The notes: generated from the letters alone by a model not told the origin. A DNA stretch of 49,168 nt from Actinomycetota bacterium (GCA_005798855.1 SYIF01000082.1:1-49168), one strand, 5' to 3'. Shown: positions 37,584 through 46,609, counted from the stretch's first letter. Program-made: numbers and translations.

Positions 37584-37660
37584 CACCTGCTGGCATCTGC
37601 TGAGACCGACGGGGGTCGGCACCTCTCAGCGAGACACGCCCCAGCAGGGGAGTGGGTTCA
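37584..37660 (-). promoter_or_regulatory. Candidate structured 5' leader of rpsB
   Basis: Outer stem cctgctgg (37586-37593)/ccagcagg (37641-37648); inner gctgaga (37599-37605)/tctcagc (37624-37630); apical ccgac-gggg-gtcgg. Confidence 0.6.
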
Positions 37661-37721
37661 CACGACGGAATGTCATGCGTTGGACAGTTCGAAGCGTACC
37701 AACGCTCGGGTCGAAGCCGCG

Positions 37722-38630
37722 CTACTCCGGACGGAGCGAGGCGAGTGCACGCTCAAAGTCTGCGGGAACCGGCGACGTGAACTCCAGCCGTTCGCCCGAG
37801 ACGGGATGCATGAAAGCAAGCCGATGGGCATGCAGGGCCTGGTGCTCAAGACCGAGTCGGTCACTCGACGAGGGCCCATAAACCGGATCGCCCACGATCG
37901 GATACTTGATCGCACCGAAGTGGACGCGAATCTGGTGCGTGCGACCCGTCTCCAGGTGGACCGAAAGCAGAGTGTGCTCCGGAAACGCCTCGACCAACTC
38001 GAAGTGCGTCGTCGCAGGACGCGCACCAATGCCATCGATCATGCGGCGCGTGCGGTTTTGCGGGTCACGCCCAATTGGTGCCTCAATACGACCTGCCAGG
38101 CTGGGCGGACGACCATGGACGAGAGCCACGTACTCGCGCTCGATCTCGCGCTTCCTCATCTGCTTCTGAAACGCCTTCAACGTCTCGGCGTCGCGCGCCA
38201 CGACGAGCAGACCCGACGTCTCCTTGTCGAGGCGGTGAACGATGCCCGGCCGGTCCTCATCGCCACCCGCAGCCATGCCACGTGCCGCCAGAATGCCGGC
38301 CAACGACGGACCCTTCGAGCTGGGCGCAGCGTGCGTGACCAAGCCAACCGGCTTATCGACAACGACGAGATAGTCATCCTCAAAGATGATGCGCGGCTCG
38401 AGATCGACGGGCGCCTCCTCCTCGACGACAACCTTTTCCGGCACATCGATCACCACCACCATGCCGCGCTGCACACGCGAACTCCGCGAACGCATAGCTC
38501 CATCGACCGTCACGTGCCCGTCCTCAATCAGACGCTGCGCCTCGGCCCGCGAAACCCCACTCAGCGACTCATGCACAATGCGGTCGAGCCGCGCACCAGC
38601 GCGCTCAGCTGCAACGGTGACGGAGATCAT
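37722..38630 (-). CDS. rluD: RluA/RluD family pseudouridine synthase
   Basis: S4 domain; VHRLDKETSGLLVVA, HQIRVHFGAIKYPIVGDPVYG. Confidence 0.94.
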   Translation of the reverse strand: MISVTVAAERAGARLDRIVHESLSGVSRAEAQRLIEDGHVTVDGAMRSRSSRVQRGMVVVIDVPEKVVVEEEAPVDLEPRIIFEDDYLVVVDKPVGLVTHAAPSSKGPSLAGILAARGMAAGGDEDRPGIVHRLDKETSGLLVVARDAETLKAFQKQMRKREIEREYVALVHGRPPSLAGRIEAPIGRDPQNRTRRMIDGIGARPATTHFELVEAFPEHTLLSVHLETGRTHQIRVHFGAIKYPIVGDPVYGPSSSDRLGLEHQALHAHRLAFMHPVSGERLEFTSPVPADFERALASLRPE

Positions 38631-39148
38631 GCGACCTTCGCACGCCCACTCGAAATCAGCGTGATCAAGATCCCGATCACACCCGCGGTAATCGCGACAT
38701 CAGCGAGGTTGAAGACGGGAAAGCGGCTGATCTCAAGAAAGTCGGTGACGTGCCCCTGCGTGATGCGGTCAAACAGATTTGAAGCCGCACCACCAAACAA
38801 CAGGCCAATCGCGACTGGCAACAAACTATGACGACCACCCGAGCGACCGAAGTAGATCAGCATGAAGACGATTGCGACCGCGGAACCAATAATCACGATG
38901 ATCTGGCTATCTCGGAACTGACCGAATGCGATGCCTGTGTTGATCGTGTTCGTGAAGTGAAAAAACGGCAGTACCTCGAACGGGTCATTCGGTCGAAACG
39001 AATTCCGCGCAATCAGCTTCGTAACCTGATCGGCAACGATCGTCACAACAGCAATCACGACGAACGCGGCCCACTGCAGCGCATCGGGTGACTGGCCGGG
39101 GGACGGCCGAAGCGGCTCGACCGCGGGATCGGGCAGCAGCGTAGACAT
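38627..39148 (-). CDS. lspA: Lipoprotein signal peptidase
   Basis: NTGIAFG, GGAASNLFDR, FPVFNLADVAI catalytic Asp motifs. Confidence 0.93.
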   Translation of the reverse strand: MSTLLPDPAVEPLRPSPGQSPDALQWAAFVVIAVVTIVADQVTKLIARNSFRPNDPFEVLPFFHFTNTINTGIAFGQFRDSQIIVIIGSAVAIVFMLIYFGRSGGRHSLLPVAIGLLFGGAASNLFDRITQGHVTDFLEISRFPVFNLADVAITAGVIGILITLISSGRAKVA

Positions 39149-39152
39149 CGCC

Positions 39153-39497
39153 TTAGCGGTGCTCCTGCTTGCGCTGACACGCGATACAGCGAGCACTGGC
39201 CGGGAGCGTTGTGAGGCGCTTGTCTGGAATTGCCTGACCACAGTCGACGCAGACCCCGTACGAACCAGTCGCAATGCGCGCAAGCGCGGCGTCGACCTCG
39301 TCGAGATTGGCCCGCAGGTCATCCACCACGCCTTCATCGAGCTCGTCTTCGAGCGTTGCCACCGCGTCATCAGAACCCGCACGCAGGCGATCAGCGCCAT
39401 CACGATCGCGTCTCGTTCCGATGCTGAGCCACTCGAGATCATGGGCGATCCGTGCACGCTCGGCGCTCAACGCAGTGGTGGCGACGGCGAGTTCCAT
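39153..39497 (-). CDS. DksA/TraR-type C4 zinc-finger protein
   Basis: GSYGVCVDCGQAIPDKRLTTLPASARCIACQ. Confidence 0.9.
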   Translation of the reverse strand: MELAVATTALSAERARIAHDLEWLSIGTRRDRDGADRLRAGSDDAVATLEDELDEGVVDDLRANLDEVDAALARIATGSYGVCVDCGQAIPDKRLTTLPASARCIACQRKQEHR

Positions 39498-39535
39498 GCG
39501 CGAACCATACCCCTGCCCACGCAATCGGAGCCCCG

Positions 39536-40036
39536 TCAGTTCATCGTGATCGCATCGGCGAGCGGCTCGCGCTCTTCCGTGCGATCTTCGGTGTCCTCCA
39601 CCTCATCGAGGACGGCCTCGGCCGTACTCAGAAACGCGCGATAGCGAGCCTGCAACTCGCGGCCACGCTGCTCGATCGCCTGCGTGTCGCGCCAGACGAC
39701 GGAGCGCTGATGATGCGCCTCACCCATCACCTCGCGTGCCTCCTGCTCGGCCTCACGCACAATCTGAGCGGCCTCCTTACGGGCGGCCTCTTTCTGATCA
39801 GCAGCGTGCTTCTCGGCACTTACGAGCGTGCGACGAAGCAGATCTTCCATCTCGCGATAGCGCTTGACCTCGGTCTCGAGCGTCTCAATTCGCTCCTGCA
39901 TATCAACGCGGTTCTGCCACGTCTCCTGATATGCGTCGGCCAACTCTTCGATCATGTCGTCGACGTCAGGTCGCTTGTACCCGAACAGGGAGCGACGAAG
40001 TGGTGTGTGCCGGAGCTCTGCAGGTGTGATCGCCAT
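39536..40036 (-). CDS. divIVA: DivIVA-domain cell-division/polarity protein
   Basis: RRSLFGYKRPDVDDMIEELADAYQ... coiled coil. Confidence 0.85.
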   Translation of the reverse strand: MAITPAELRHTPLRRSLFGYKRPDVDDMIEELADAYQETWQNRVDMQERIETLETEVKRYREMEDLLRRTLVSAEKHAADQKEAARKEAAQIVREAEQEAREVMGEAHHQRSVVWRDTQAIEQRGRELQARYRAFLSTAEAVLDEVEDTEDRTEEREPLADAITMN

Positions 40037-40092
40037 AGATACGACCTACGGCGCCCCTCCGAGATTTCCTGCCCCCACTCGCGAACTGATTG

Positions 40093-40371
40093 CTAACCGA
40101 TAATCAGCCCCTGGACGATTCCAGACACGATCCACAAGAGGAACAACGCGACCATCGCCGACAGATCGAGTGGGCCGAGCGGCGGAATGAAGCGCCGAAA
40201 CAGCATCAAGAACGGCGCGACAGTCTCATCGAGGAAGCGTCGCAGCGTCATCACCGGCGAGGAGTAACCGAGCGGCACGAATGACTGTATCGCGTAGATC
40301 AGGATCATGATCGTGTAAACGATCGTGAGCGAGCTTACAAACGTGGCGATCAGGGCGCGATCGAAGGTCAT
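40093..40371 (-). CDS. YggT family membrane protein
   Basis: VYTIMILIYAIQSFV...LRRFLDETVAPFLMLFRRFIPPLGPLDLSAMVALFLLWIV. Confidence 0.9.
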   Translation of the reverse strand: MTFDRALIATFVSSLTIVYTIMILIYAIQSFVPLGYSSPVMTLRRFLDETVAPFLMLFRRFIPPLGPLDLSAMVALFLLWIVSGIVQGLIIG

Positions 40372-41168
40372 GAACCACTCCGTAGTTCGGTGCCGCGATC
40401 GCGGGCAGCGCGGGCCGCGGCAACGACGGCCGCTGGAAGCCCAGCGGCCTCAAGAGCGGCGATGCCCGCGGCGGTCGTGCCACCGGGCGAGGTGACACGC
40501 TCACGGAGCGCACTCGCGCTCTCCCCCGTCTCGGCCAGATAGCGACCGGTGCCCGCGAACGTGTCAACCACGAGACGGTTAGCGTCGTTCTCCGAAAACC
40601 CAACGTCCACCGCGGCGGCGACGAACGTCTCGATGACGTACGCGAGCATCCCAGGGCCCGAACCGGAGATCGCCGTCGCAGCGTCGAACATCGACTCGTC
40701 CATCGGTACAGCGGTACCGACAGCCTGCAGCCAGGGTGTCAGCACGGCAAGGGCAACAGGATCGCCACAGACCGCAGACACGCCACCACCAACGGCGACC
40801 GGAATGTTCGGCATAAAGCGAGCGACAGTAGTCTCGTCGGCGAGTGCGGCCCGGATCGTCGCCAGCTCGACGCCGGCGGCGGCCGACGCGACACAGGCGC
40901 CCGCCCGCAGCGTCGTGGCAACTTCGGCAGCCGCACCCGGTACATCCTGCGGCTTGACGAGCAGGATCACGAGATCAGCTTCGGCTGCAATCGCGGCAGG
41001 CGTGTCGCGGACTCCAATGCCGTACTGCGTGGCTAGCGCCTCAGCAACACCCTCGTAGCGGTCGGTGGCCAGAATCCGTGGCGCACACGTCGGATCGGCA
41101 GCAACCCAGCCGGCGACGAGCGCCGACGCGAGTCGTCCTGCCCCGACCAATCCGAGTGTTACCGCCAT
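40368..41168 (-). CDS. proC: Pyrroline-5-carboxylate reductase
   Basis: LGLVGAGRLASALVAGW, VARFMPNIPVAVGGGVSAV, SPGGTTAAGIAALE. Confidence 0.94.
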   Translation of the reverse strand: MAVTLGLVGAGRLASALVAGWVAADPTCAPRILATDRYEGVAEALATQYGIGVRDTPAAIAAEADLVILLVKPQDVPGAAAEVATTLRAGACVASAAAGVELATIRAALADETTVARFMPNIPVAVGGGVSAVCGDPVALAVLTPWLQAVGTAVPMDESMFDAATAISGSGPGMLAYVIETFVAAAVDVGFSENDANRLVVDTFAGTGRYLAETGESASALRERVTSPGGTTAAGIAALEAAGLPAAVVAAARAARDRGTELRSGS

Positions 41169-41227
41169 GCGCGGCAGTGTACGTGACGGACAGGTTCGCG
41201 CCGGTTCGCGTCGCGTACAATCGATGC

Positions 41228-41641
41228 ATGAGCGAACACCACGAGGGGGGCTGTCTGTGCGGCGGGGTGCGCTATCGCGCCAATGGCTCGCTGCGCGATA
41301 TCACCACCTGCCACTGTGGTGAGTGTCGTCGCACGCATGGCGGAGCGGCGCCCTACACGGCCTGTCCCGACGACCAGTTGGAACTCTTGGCCGACGCCGG
41401 TCTCGCCTGGATCGAGAGTCCGCACAGCACAACCAATGCGGTTCGCGGCTTCTGTGCGACCTGTGGCTCGTCACTGTTTTGGAAGGCACCTGATCGTCAT
41501 TACACCGCGATCGCTGCAGGCAGCGTCGACGAGCCGTCGGGGCTCCACTCGGTCGGTCACATCTGGTGGGACGCGCGCGCCGACTGGGAGGTCCCGGACG
41601 GACTCCCCACGGCTGGCACCGGCACGTCAACGACGGAGTAG
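41228..41641 (+). CDS. GFA-family (CENP-V/GFA zinc-binding) protein
   Basis: GGCLCGGVRYRANGSLRDITTCHCGECRRTHGG, GFCATCGSSLFW. Confidence 0.92.
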   Translation: MSEHHEGGCLCGGVRYRANGSLRDITTCHCGECRRTHGGAAPYTACPDDQLELLADAGLAWIESPHSTTNAVRGFCATCGSSLFWKAPDRHYTAIAAGSVDEPSGLHSVGHIWWDARADWEVPDGLPTAGTGTSTTE

Positions 41642-41655
41642 GTCAAGACGCTAGG

Positions 41656-42384
41656 TCAAGACGAGCGTTGCGCGTACTGCGCCGCGGCGTCGATCAGTGC
41701 CTTGAAGACCGGTGCGCCCGAATCGGTATGCGCCTCTTCTGGATGCCAAAGCACGCCAACTGCGAAGGCTTTGATTGGATCCTCAAGACCCTCGACCGTG
41801 TCGTCCGGCGCCTTGGCCGTCACTTCGAGACCATCACCGACCGTCTCGATGCCTTGGTGATGATGCGAATGAATGACGGTGCCATTCGGTACCAGTTCGG
41901 CGATCTTGCCGCCGAGAATCTCGACCGGATGATTCGACCAGTGCCCGAGCTGCACACGGTGCATGTCACCTTCAACGACGTCGTCAAGGTGCTGCTCGAG
42001 CGTTCCGCCGTAGGCAATGTTGAGCAGCTGAAAGCCTCGGCAAATGCCGAGCAGCGGCATGTCACGGTCGAGCGCGCCACGCAGCAACGCGAGTTCGGCT
42101 TCGTCGCGGCGCACGTTCGGCGGATCGTTCGTCGGATGCGACTCGGCGCCGTACGTGCTCGCACCAACGTCGCTACCGCCAACGAGGATCAGCCCGTCGA
42201 GCGTGGTGAGGGCCTCGTCGACGAACCCCTCCATCTCCGGCAGCGGCGGCACGAGCAGCGGGAAGCCACCGGCCACCAGAATCGAGTTGACGTACGCCTG
42301 TGGCACCAGACACGCAGGCATCTCGGCCCACGGTCCCCACGACGCCTCCAGCCAGTACCCGGTGATGCCAATGCGCGGTCGCAT
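41656..42384 (-). CDS. Class I glutamine amidotransferase, peptidase C26 / gamma-glutamyl-GABA hydrolase-like
   Basis: RPRIGITGYW, LLGICRGFQLLNIAYGGTLEQHL, GVLWHPEE. Confidence 0.9.
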   Translation of the reverse strand: MRPRIGITGYWLEASWGPWAEMPACLVPQAYVNSILVAGGFPLLVPPLPEMEGFVDEALTTLDGLILVGGSDVGASTYGAESHPTNDPPNVRRDEAELALLRGALDRDMPLLGICRGFQLLNIAYGGTLEQHLDDVVEGDMHRVQLGHWSNHPVEILGGKIAELVPNGTVIHSHHHQGIETVGDGLEVTAKAPDDTVEGLEDPIKAFAVGVLWHPEEAHTDSGAPVFKALIDAAAQYAQRSS

Positions 42385-42429
42385 AGCGGCAGACTAGCGC
42401 CGGCGTAGGCGTAGGCGTGTTCGCTGAAC

Positions 42430-42461
42430 GCGACATTTTGGGCCCGGGCCCAATATGTTGC
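42430..42461. repeat. Dispersed palindromic repeat, copy 2 (GGGCCCGGGCCC core)
   Basis: gcgacattttgggccc|gggcccaatatgttgc, just past the stop of the glutamine synthetase-like gene. Confidence 0.88.
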
Positions 42462-42463
42462 CT

Positions 42464-43807
42464 CTACGAGCGTTCGAACGAGCGGCGTAATTCCCAGTCC
42501 GTCACGGCGGACTCGAAGGCGGCGACCTCGTGGCGACCCGAGTTGACGTAGTGGTCGACAACGCGGTCGCCGAAGGCGGCGCGGGCGAAGGCGCTGCGGT
42601 CCAGCAGATCGACGGCCTCGGTGAGCGTCGTCGGCATGCGCTGGCCGTCGGCGTCGTAGGCGCTGCCCGGCGTCGGCGGCGGCGGCACGAGTTCGCGGTC
42701 GATGCCGTCGAGGCCCGCAGCGACGACGGCGGCGAAGGCCAGGTACGGGTTGGCGTCGCCACCGGCGATGCGCGTCTCAAGCCGCAGGCTCTTGCCGTGC
42801 CCGACCGAGCGGAACGCGGCGGTGCGGTTGTCGCGGCCCCAGAGCAGCGTCGTCGGCGCGAACGATCCGTACGCGTAGCGCTTGTACGAGTTGATGTTCG
42901 GCGCGAAGAAAAAAGACAACTCGTGCGTGCGCTCGACCTGGCCGGCGATGTACTGGTCGTAGAGCGACGAGTGCCCGCCCTCGCCGGTGCCGGGGAACAG
43001 CGATTCGTCACCCTCCCAGAAGGAGCAGTGGATGTGGCACGAGTTGCCCTCGAGCTGGTTGACCTTCGCCATGAAGGTCACCGCCACGCCGTGCTGGTAC
43101 GCAATCTCCTTGGCAGCCAGCTTGTAGAAGGCGTGGTCGTCGGCCATCCGCAGCGCTTCCTGATAGCGGAAGTTGATCTCGTGCTGGCCGAGGTTGCACT
43201 CGCCCTTGGAGTCCTCCACCTTCAGGCCCGCCGTCTTCATCGCGAGGCGGATCGGGCGGATCACGTCCTCGACCATCGTCGTGCCGAGGATCGAGTAGTC
43301 CACGTTGTACGCGTTGGCTGGCTTGAGTTCTCGGTAGCCCTTGTCGCGCGCCGTGTCGTACGACTCACGGAACAGGACGAACTCGAGTTCCGATCCGATC
43401 TGCGCGTTCCAGCCGCGCGCGGCGAGGCGCTCGAGTTGCGCGCGCAGGACCTGGCGCGGCGACTCGACGACGGGCGAACCGTCGTGGTGCATGACGTCGG
43501 CGATGCAGAATACGGTGCCCTCGAGCCATGGCATCGGCCGCAGCGTCGAGAGGTCTGGCTGCAGCACGAAATCCCCGTAGCCCGACTCCCAGCTCGTCAG
43601 GGCGAAGCCCGGCAGAGTCGCCATCTCCATATCGACGGCCAGCAGGTAGTTGCAGGCCTCCGCACCGCGCGCAGCGATGTCGTCGACGAACGCCTCAGCG
43701 TCAAAGCGCTTACCCTGCAGACGACCCTGCATGTCCGTCATCGCCAAGACGACAGTGTCGATTTCTCCGCGTGTTACAGCTTCACACAACTCATCCAGCG
43801 TCATCAT
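42464..43807 (-). CDS. Glutamine synthetase family protein (possibly gamma-glutamylpolyamine synthetase-like)
   Basis: IGSELEFVLF, GECNLGQHEINFRYQEAL, SCHIHCSFWEGDES, RLETRIAGGDANPYLAFA. Confidence 0.9.
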   Translation of the reverse strand: MMTLDELCEAVTRGEIDTVVLAMTDMQGRLQGKRFDAEAFVDDIAARGAEACNYLLAVDMEMATLPGFALTSWESGYGDFVLQPDLSTLRPMPWLEGTVFCIADVMHHDGSPVVESPRQVLRAQLERLAARGWNAQIGSELEFVLFRESYDTARDKGYRELKPANAYNVDYSILGTTMVEDVIRPIRLAMKTAGLKVEDSKGECNLGQHEINFRYQEALRMADDHAFYKLAAKEIAYQHGVAVTFMAKVNQLEGNSCHIHCSFWEGDESLFPGTGEGGHSSLYDQYIAGQVERTHELSFFFAPNINSYKRYAYGSFAPTTLLWGRDNRTAAFRSVGHGKSLRLETRIAGGDANPYLAFAAVVAAGLDGIDRELVPPPPTPGSAYDADGQRMPTTLTEAVDLLDRSAFARAAFGDRVVDHYVNSGRHEVAAFESAVTDWELRRSFERS

Positions 43808-43858
43808 CGTCGCTCCCGTCCTAACCTCGAAACCCTACCGCGGATCGAGCGAGCGACG

Positions 43859-44425
43859 CTAGTTGCCGGGGTTAAAGAAGCCCTGGTCGACGAGACGCTG
43901 GCGATCCTCTGCCGAAACCTCGACATTGGCCGGCGTCAAAAGGAAGACCTTCTCGGCGATGCGCTGAATCGCACCGTCAAGCGCATACGACATTCCCGAG
44001 CTGAAGTCGATCAGGCGACGCGACAGGTCGGGTTCGGCCGTCTGGAGATTGACGATCACGGGCACGCCGTTCTTAAAGCGGTCGGCAATCTGCTGCGCAT
44101 CGTTGTACGAGCGCGGTGCGATCACATGGACGCGCACGGCATTCGCCGTGCTGCCAGTCGAGGACGAGCGCAAAACGTTCGTCTCCTCACTACTCGATGC
44201 TCCACCACGACGCCGTCGTCCTGCTGCGGTTTCTTCGTCAGAGAAGGCCTCGTCGAAGTCGCTTGCCGACTCGCGATGGCGGCGTCGATCGATGCGGCGC
44301 ACACTGCTGCTCTTCGAGGGACGATCAGGCTCCTCATGCACCGTGGACATGTCGTCGTAGAGGCTTTCATCCTCTGCGAGGCCAAAGTACACGAGCGATC
44401 GGTGCCAAATGCTTCCGCCAGACAT
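43859..44425 (-). CDS. sepF: Cell division protein SepF
   Basis: RVHVIAPRSYNDAQQIADRFKNGVPVIVNLQTAEPDLSRRLIDFSSGMSYALDGAIQRIAEKVFLLTPANVEV. Confidence 0.95.
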   Translation of the reverse strand: MSGGSIWHRSLVYFGLAEDESLYDDMSTVHEEPDRPSKSSSVRRIDRRRHRESASDFDEAFSDEETAAGRRRRGGASSSEETNVLRSSSTGSTANAVRVHVIAPRSYNDAQQIADRFKNGVPVIVNLQTAEPDLSRRLIDFSSGMSYALDGAIQRIAEKVFLLTPANVEVSAEDRQRLVDQGFFNPGN

Positions 44426-44447
44426 GCGCGTAGCATACTCCCTCGGG

Positions 44448-45149
44448 TTACGATCGTGTGTCAGCGGGAGCGAGGAGAACGGAGCCCGCACGCACTAAGG
44501 TGGCCCCTTCTTCAACCGCAATCGGGAAATCTTGGCTTGTTCCCATCGACAGTTGAGCGAACTGATGGACACCGACCCAGCGCTCTGAGGCCTGTTCTGC
44601 GAGCGCGCGAAGCGCACGAAACGCTGGCCGTGAGCCCTCAGGGTCCGTCGCAAACGCTGGCATCGTCATCAAACCTTGGACGCGAAGGTTCGACTGTCCA
44701 GCGAGCCGCTCGAGCAATGCGTCGAGATCTGCGGGCGCCACGCCGTCCTTGTCAGGGTCGGCAGCCACGTTGACTTCGATCAGCACATCCTGCGGCTCAA
44801 GCGAGCGCGTATGCAGTTGATCGGCCGTCGACTCGGTGAACAGCGAGTGAATCAACGCGACGCGTCCGACGACTTCCTTGACCTTACGGCTCTGCAGATG
44901 ACCGATGAAGTCCCACGTGAAAAGATCGCCATGCGCATCCTGCTTGGCGATCAGCTGATCGGTGCGGTTCTCCCCCACGCGCCGGATGCCCGCGGCGTGC
45001 AACAGCGGGAGGTCTTCGATCGCGAGGTACTTAACGGCCGCCACGATCTCGACACCACTCGGGTCGCGTCCAACGCGCGCGCAGGCCTCGGCAATCTGCT
45101 GCTGCGTGGCGGCGACGCCGGCCTTCACATCGTCGGGATTACGCGTCAT
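44448..45149 (-). CDS. YggS family PLP-dependent protein
   Basis: VEIVAAVKYLAIEDLPLLHAAGIRRVGENRTDQL, FIGHLQSRKVKEV, QLSMGTSQDFPIAVEEGATLVRAG. Confidence 0.94.
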   Translation of the reverse strand: MTRNPDDVKAGVAATQQQIAEACARVGRDPSGVEIVAAVKYLAIEDLPLLHAAGIRRVGENRTDQLIAKQDAHGDLFTWDFIGHLQSRKVKEVVGRVALIHSLFTESTADQLHTRSLEPQDVLIEVNVAADPDKDGVAPADLDALLERLAGQSNLRVQGLMTMPAFATDPEGSRPAFRALRALAEQASERWVGVHQFAQLSMGTSQDFPIAVEEGATLVRAGSVLLAPADTRS

Positions 45150-45913
45150 ACGTCCTCACGGTAGGCGATCACGCCCTGTCGACCAGTCGTGGCACCGTCG
45201 CGACGATACGAGAAAAAGTCGTCAGCCTCGGTGATCGTGCAGATACCGGCAATGTCAATCGCGTCCGGGCTGACACCTGCTGAGAACAATGCGAGCCCTG
45301 CGCAGGCGGCAAGGTCGGCCGTGCCACCGTAGGCAGCGCCCTCACCGAAGCGCTCGCGCAATGGAACCGCAACATCGTCGCCAACCTCGTAGGCCTGCGG
45401 CCCGGCGCACGGACCAACCGCCGCCGCGTAGGCACCAGGACCAAGCGCAGCAACCGTCGCCTCCACGACACCCTTAACGAGCCCCTTCCACCCGGCGTGA
45501 CAGACGGCGACCGCAGAGCCATCGAGCGCAGCAATCACGATCGGCACGCAATCGGCCGACAGAGCGACCAGCGCAAGATCGGCCTCGCGTGTGATCAGCG
45601 CGTCGGCCTGTGGCAACTCGCCCTGCGGGTCGAGGTACCCACCCAGCATTGGCTCGGCAACGCGGACGACCGCGCCATGGACCTGATGGTTTTGCACCGT
45701 GCGCGCGGGATCCGCTCCCACAGCCGCACAGAGGCGCCGCCGATTCTCGGCCACCGCCGTCCGGTCATCTCCCGTCGTCAGGCCCACGTTGAGCGACGCG
45801 AACGGCCCGGTTGAGACGCCACCTTGACGGCCGCTGAAGACCGCGACGATGCCCTCCGGCCCCTGCCAACGCAAGAGCGGGAAGGCCTCCCAATTGTCCG
45901 AGACGAGCGACAC
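45146..45913 (-). CDS. pgeF: YfiH/PgeF polyphenol-oxidase (laccase domain) family
   Basis: FSGRQGGVSTGPFASLNVGLTTGDD, NHQVHGAVV, LSADCVPIVI, VCHAGWKGLVKGVVEA. Confidence 0.94.
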   Translation of the reverse strand: MSLVSDNWEAFPLLRWQGPEGIVAVFSGRQGGVSTGPFASLNVGLTTGDDRTAVAENRRRLCAAVGADPARTVQNHQVHGAVVRVAEPMLGGYLDPQGELPQADALITREADLALVALSADCVPIVIAALDGSAVAVCHAGWKGLVKGVVEATVAALGPGAYAAAVGPCAGPQAYEVGDDVAVPLRERFGEGAAYGGTADLAACAGLALFSAGVSPDAIDIAGICTITEADDFFSYRRDGATTGRQGVIAYREDV

Positions 45914-45954
45914 AATGTGAGGGTAACGCGCCCGGTCGTTGTACGCTGCGTGCC

Positions 45955-46608
45955 ATGCCCGACCTTTCGGAACGCTTCTCGGGGCAGAACCTCGAGCTTC
46001 TGGCTCTTATTCTGCCGGTGCTGATTATCTCGATGGCGCTGCACGAGTTGGCACACGCATGGGCAGCCAATCGCCTCGGCGACCCGACGGCCAAGATGAT
46101 GGGGCGCCTCACGCTCAACCCACTCGTCCACATCGATCCGTTAGGTTCGGCGATGTTTGCGATCTCGTGGATTTCCACCGGCTTCATCTTCGGCTGGGCC
46201 AAGCCGATCCCCGTGCAGCCTCGCTTCTTCAACCATCCCCAGCGGGGGATGGCACTGGTGGCGATTGCTGGTCCACTGACGAACATCGCGATCGCCTACG
46301 TGACGGTCGTGACCTACATCTGGATCTTCTCATATCCGACAGGCCTGTTCGGCAAGTTTCTCTTGCTCGCGTTTTCGACAAACGTCTTGCTCGCCGTCTT
46401 CAACATGCTGCCCATCCCACCGCTTGACGGTAGCCGCGTACTGGCCGCCTTCATGCCTCGACAGATGGCAGAATCATGGGCTCGCCTCGATCGCCACGGT
46501 TTCCTGATCCTGTTCGCGCTGCTGATTTTCTTCAAGCCACTGTTCGGAATCATTAATGCAATCCGGATCCCCATTCAGGACCTGCTGATCACGCTGGCTG
46601 GCGGCTGA
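45955..46608 (+). CDS. Site-2 protease family (M50) zinc metalloprotease
   Basis: ALHELAHAWAANRLGDPTAK (HEXXH), AGPLTNIAIA, NMLPIPPLDGSRV. Confidence 0.92.
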   Translation: MPDLSERFSGQNLELLALILPVLIISMALHELAHAWAANRLGDPTAKMMGRLTLNPLVHIDPLGSAMFAISWISTGFIFGWAKPIPVQPRFFNHPQRGMALVAIAGPLTNIAIAYVTVVTYIWIFSYPTGLFGKFLLLAFSTNVLLAVFNMLPIPPLDGSRVLAAFMPRQMAESWARLDRHGFLILFALLIFFKPLFGIINAIRIPIQDLLITLAGG

Positions 46609-46609
46609 G

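Noticed and set aside
42530-44773. 747-aa + strand ORF antisense to the glutamine synthetase-like gene, sepF and the yggS 3' end
   Set aside because: Arg/Val/Glu-rich mirror translation of well-supported minus-strand genes; consequence of GC-rich codon positions, no recognisable domain.
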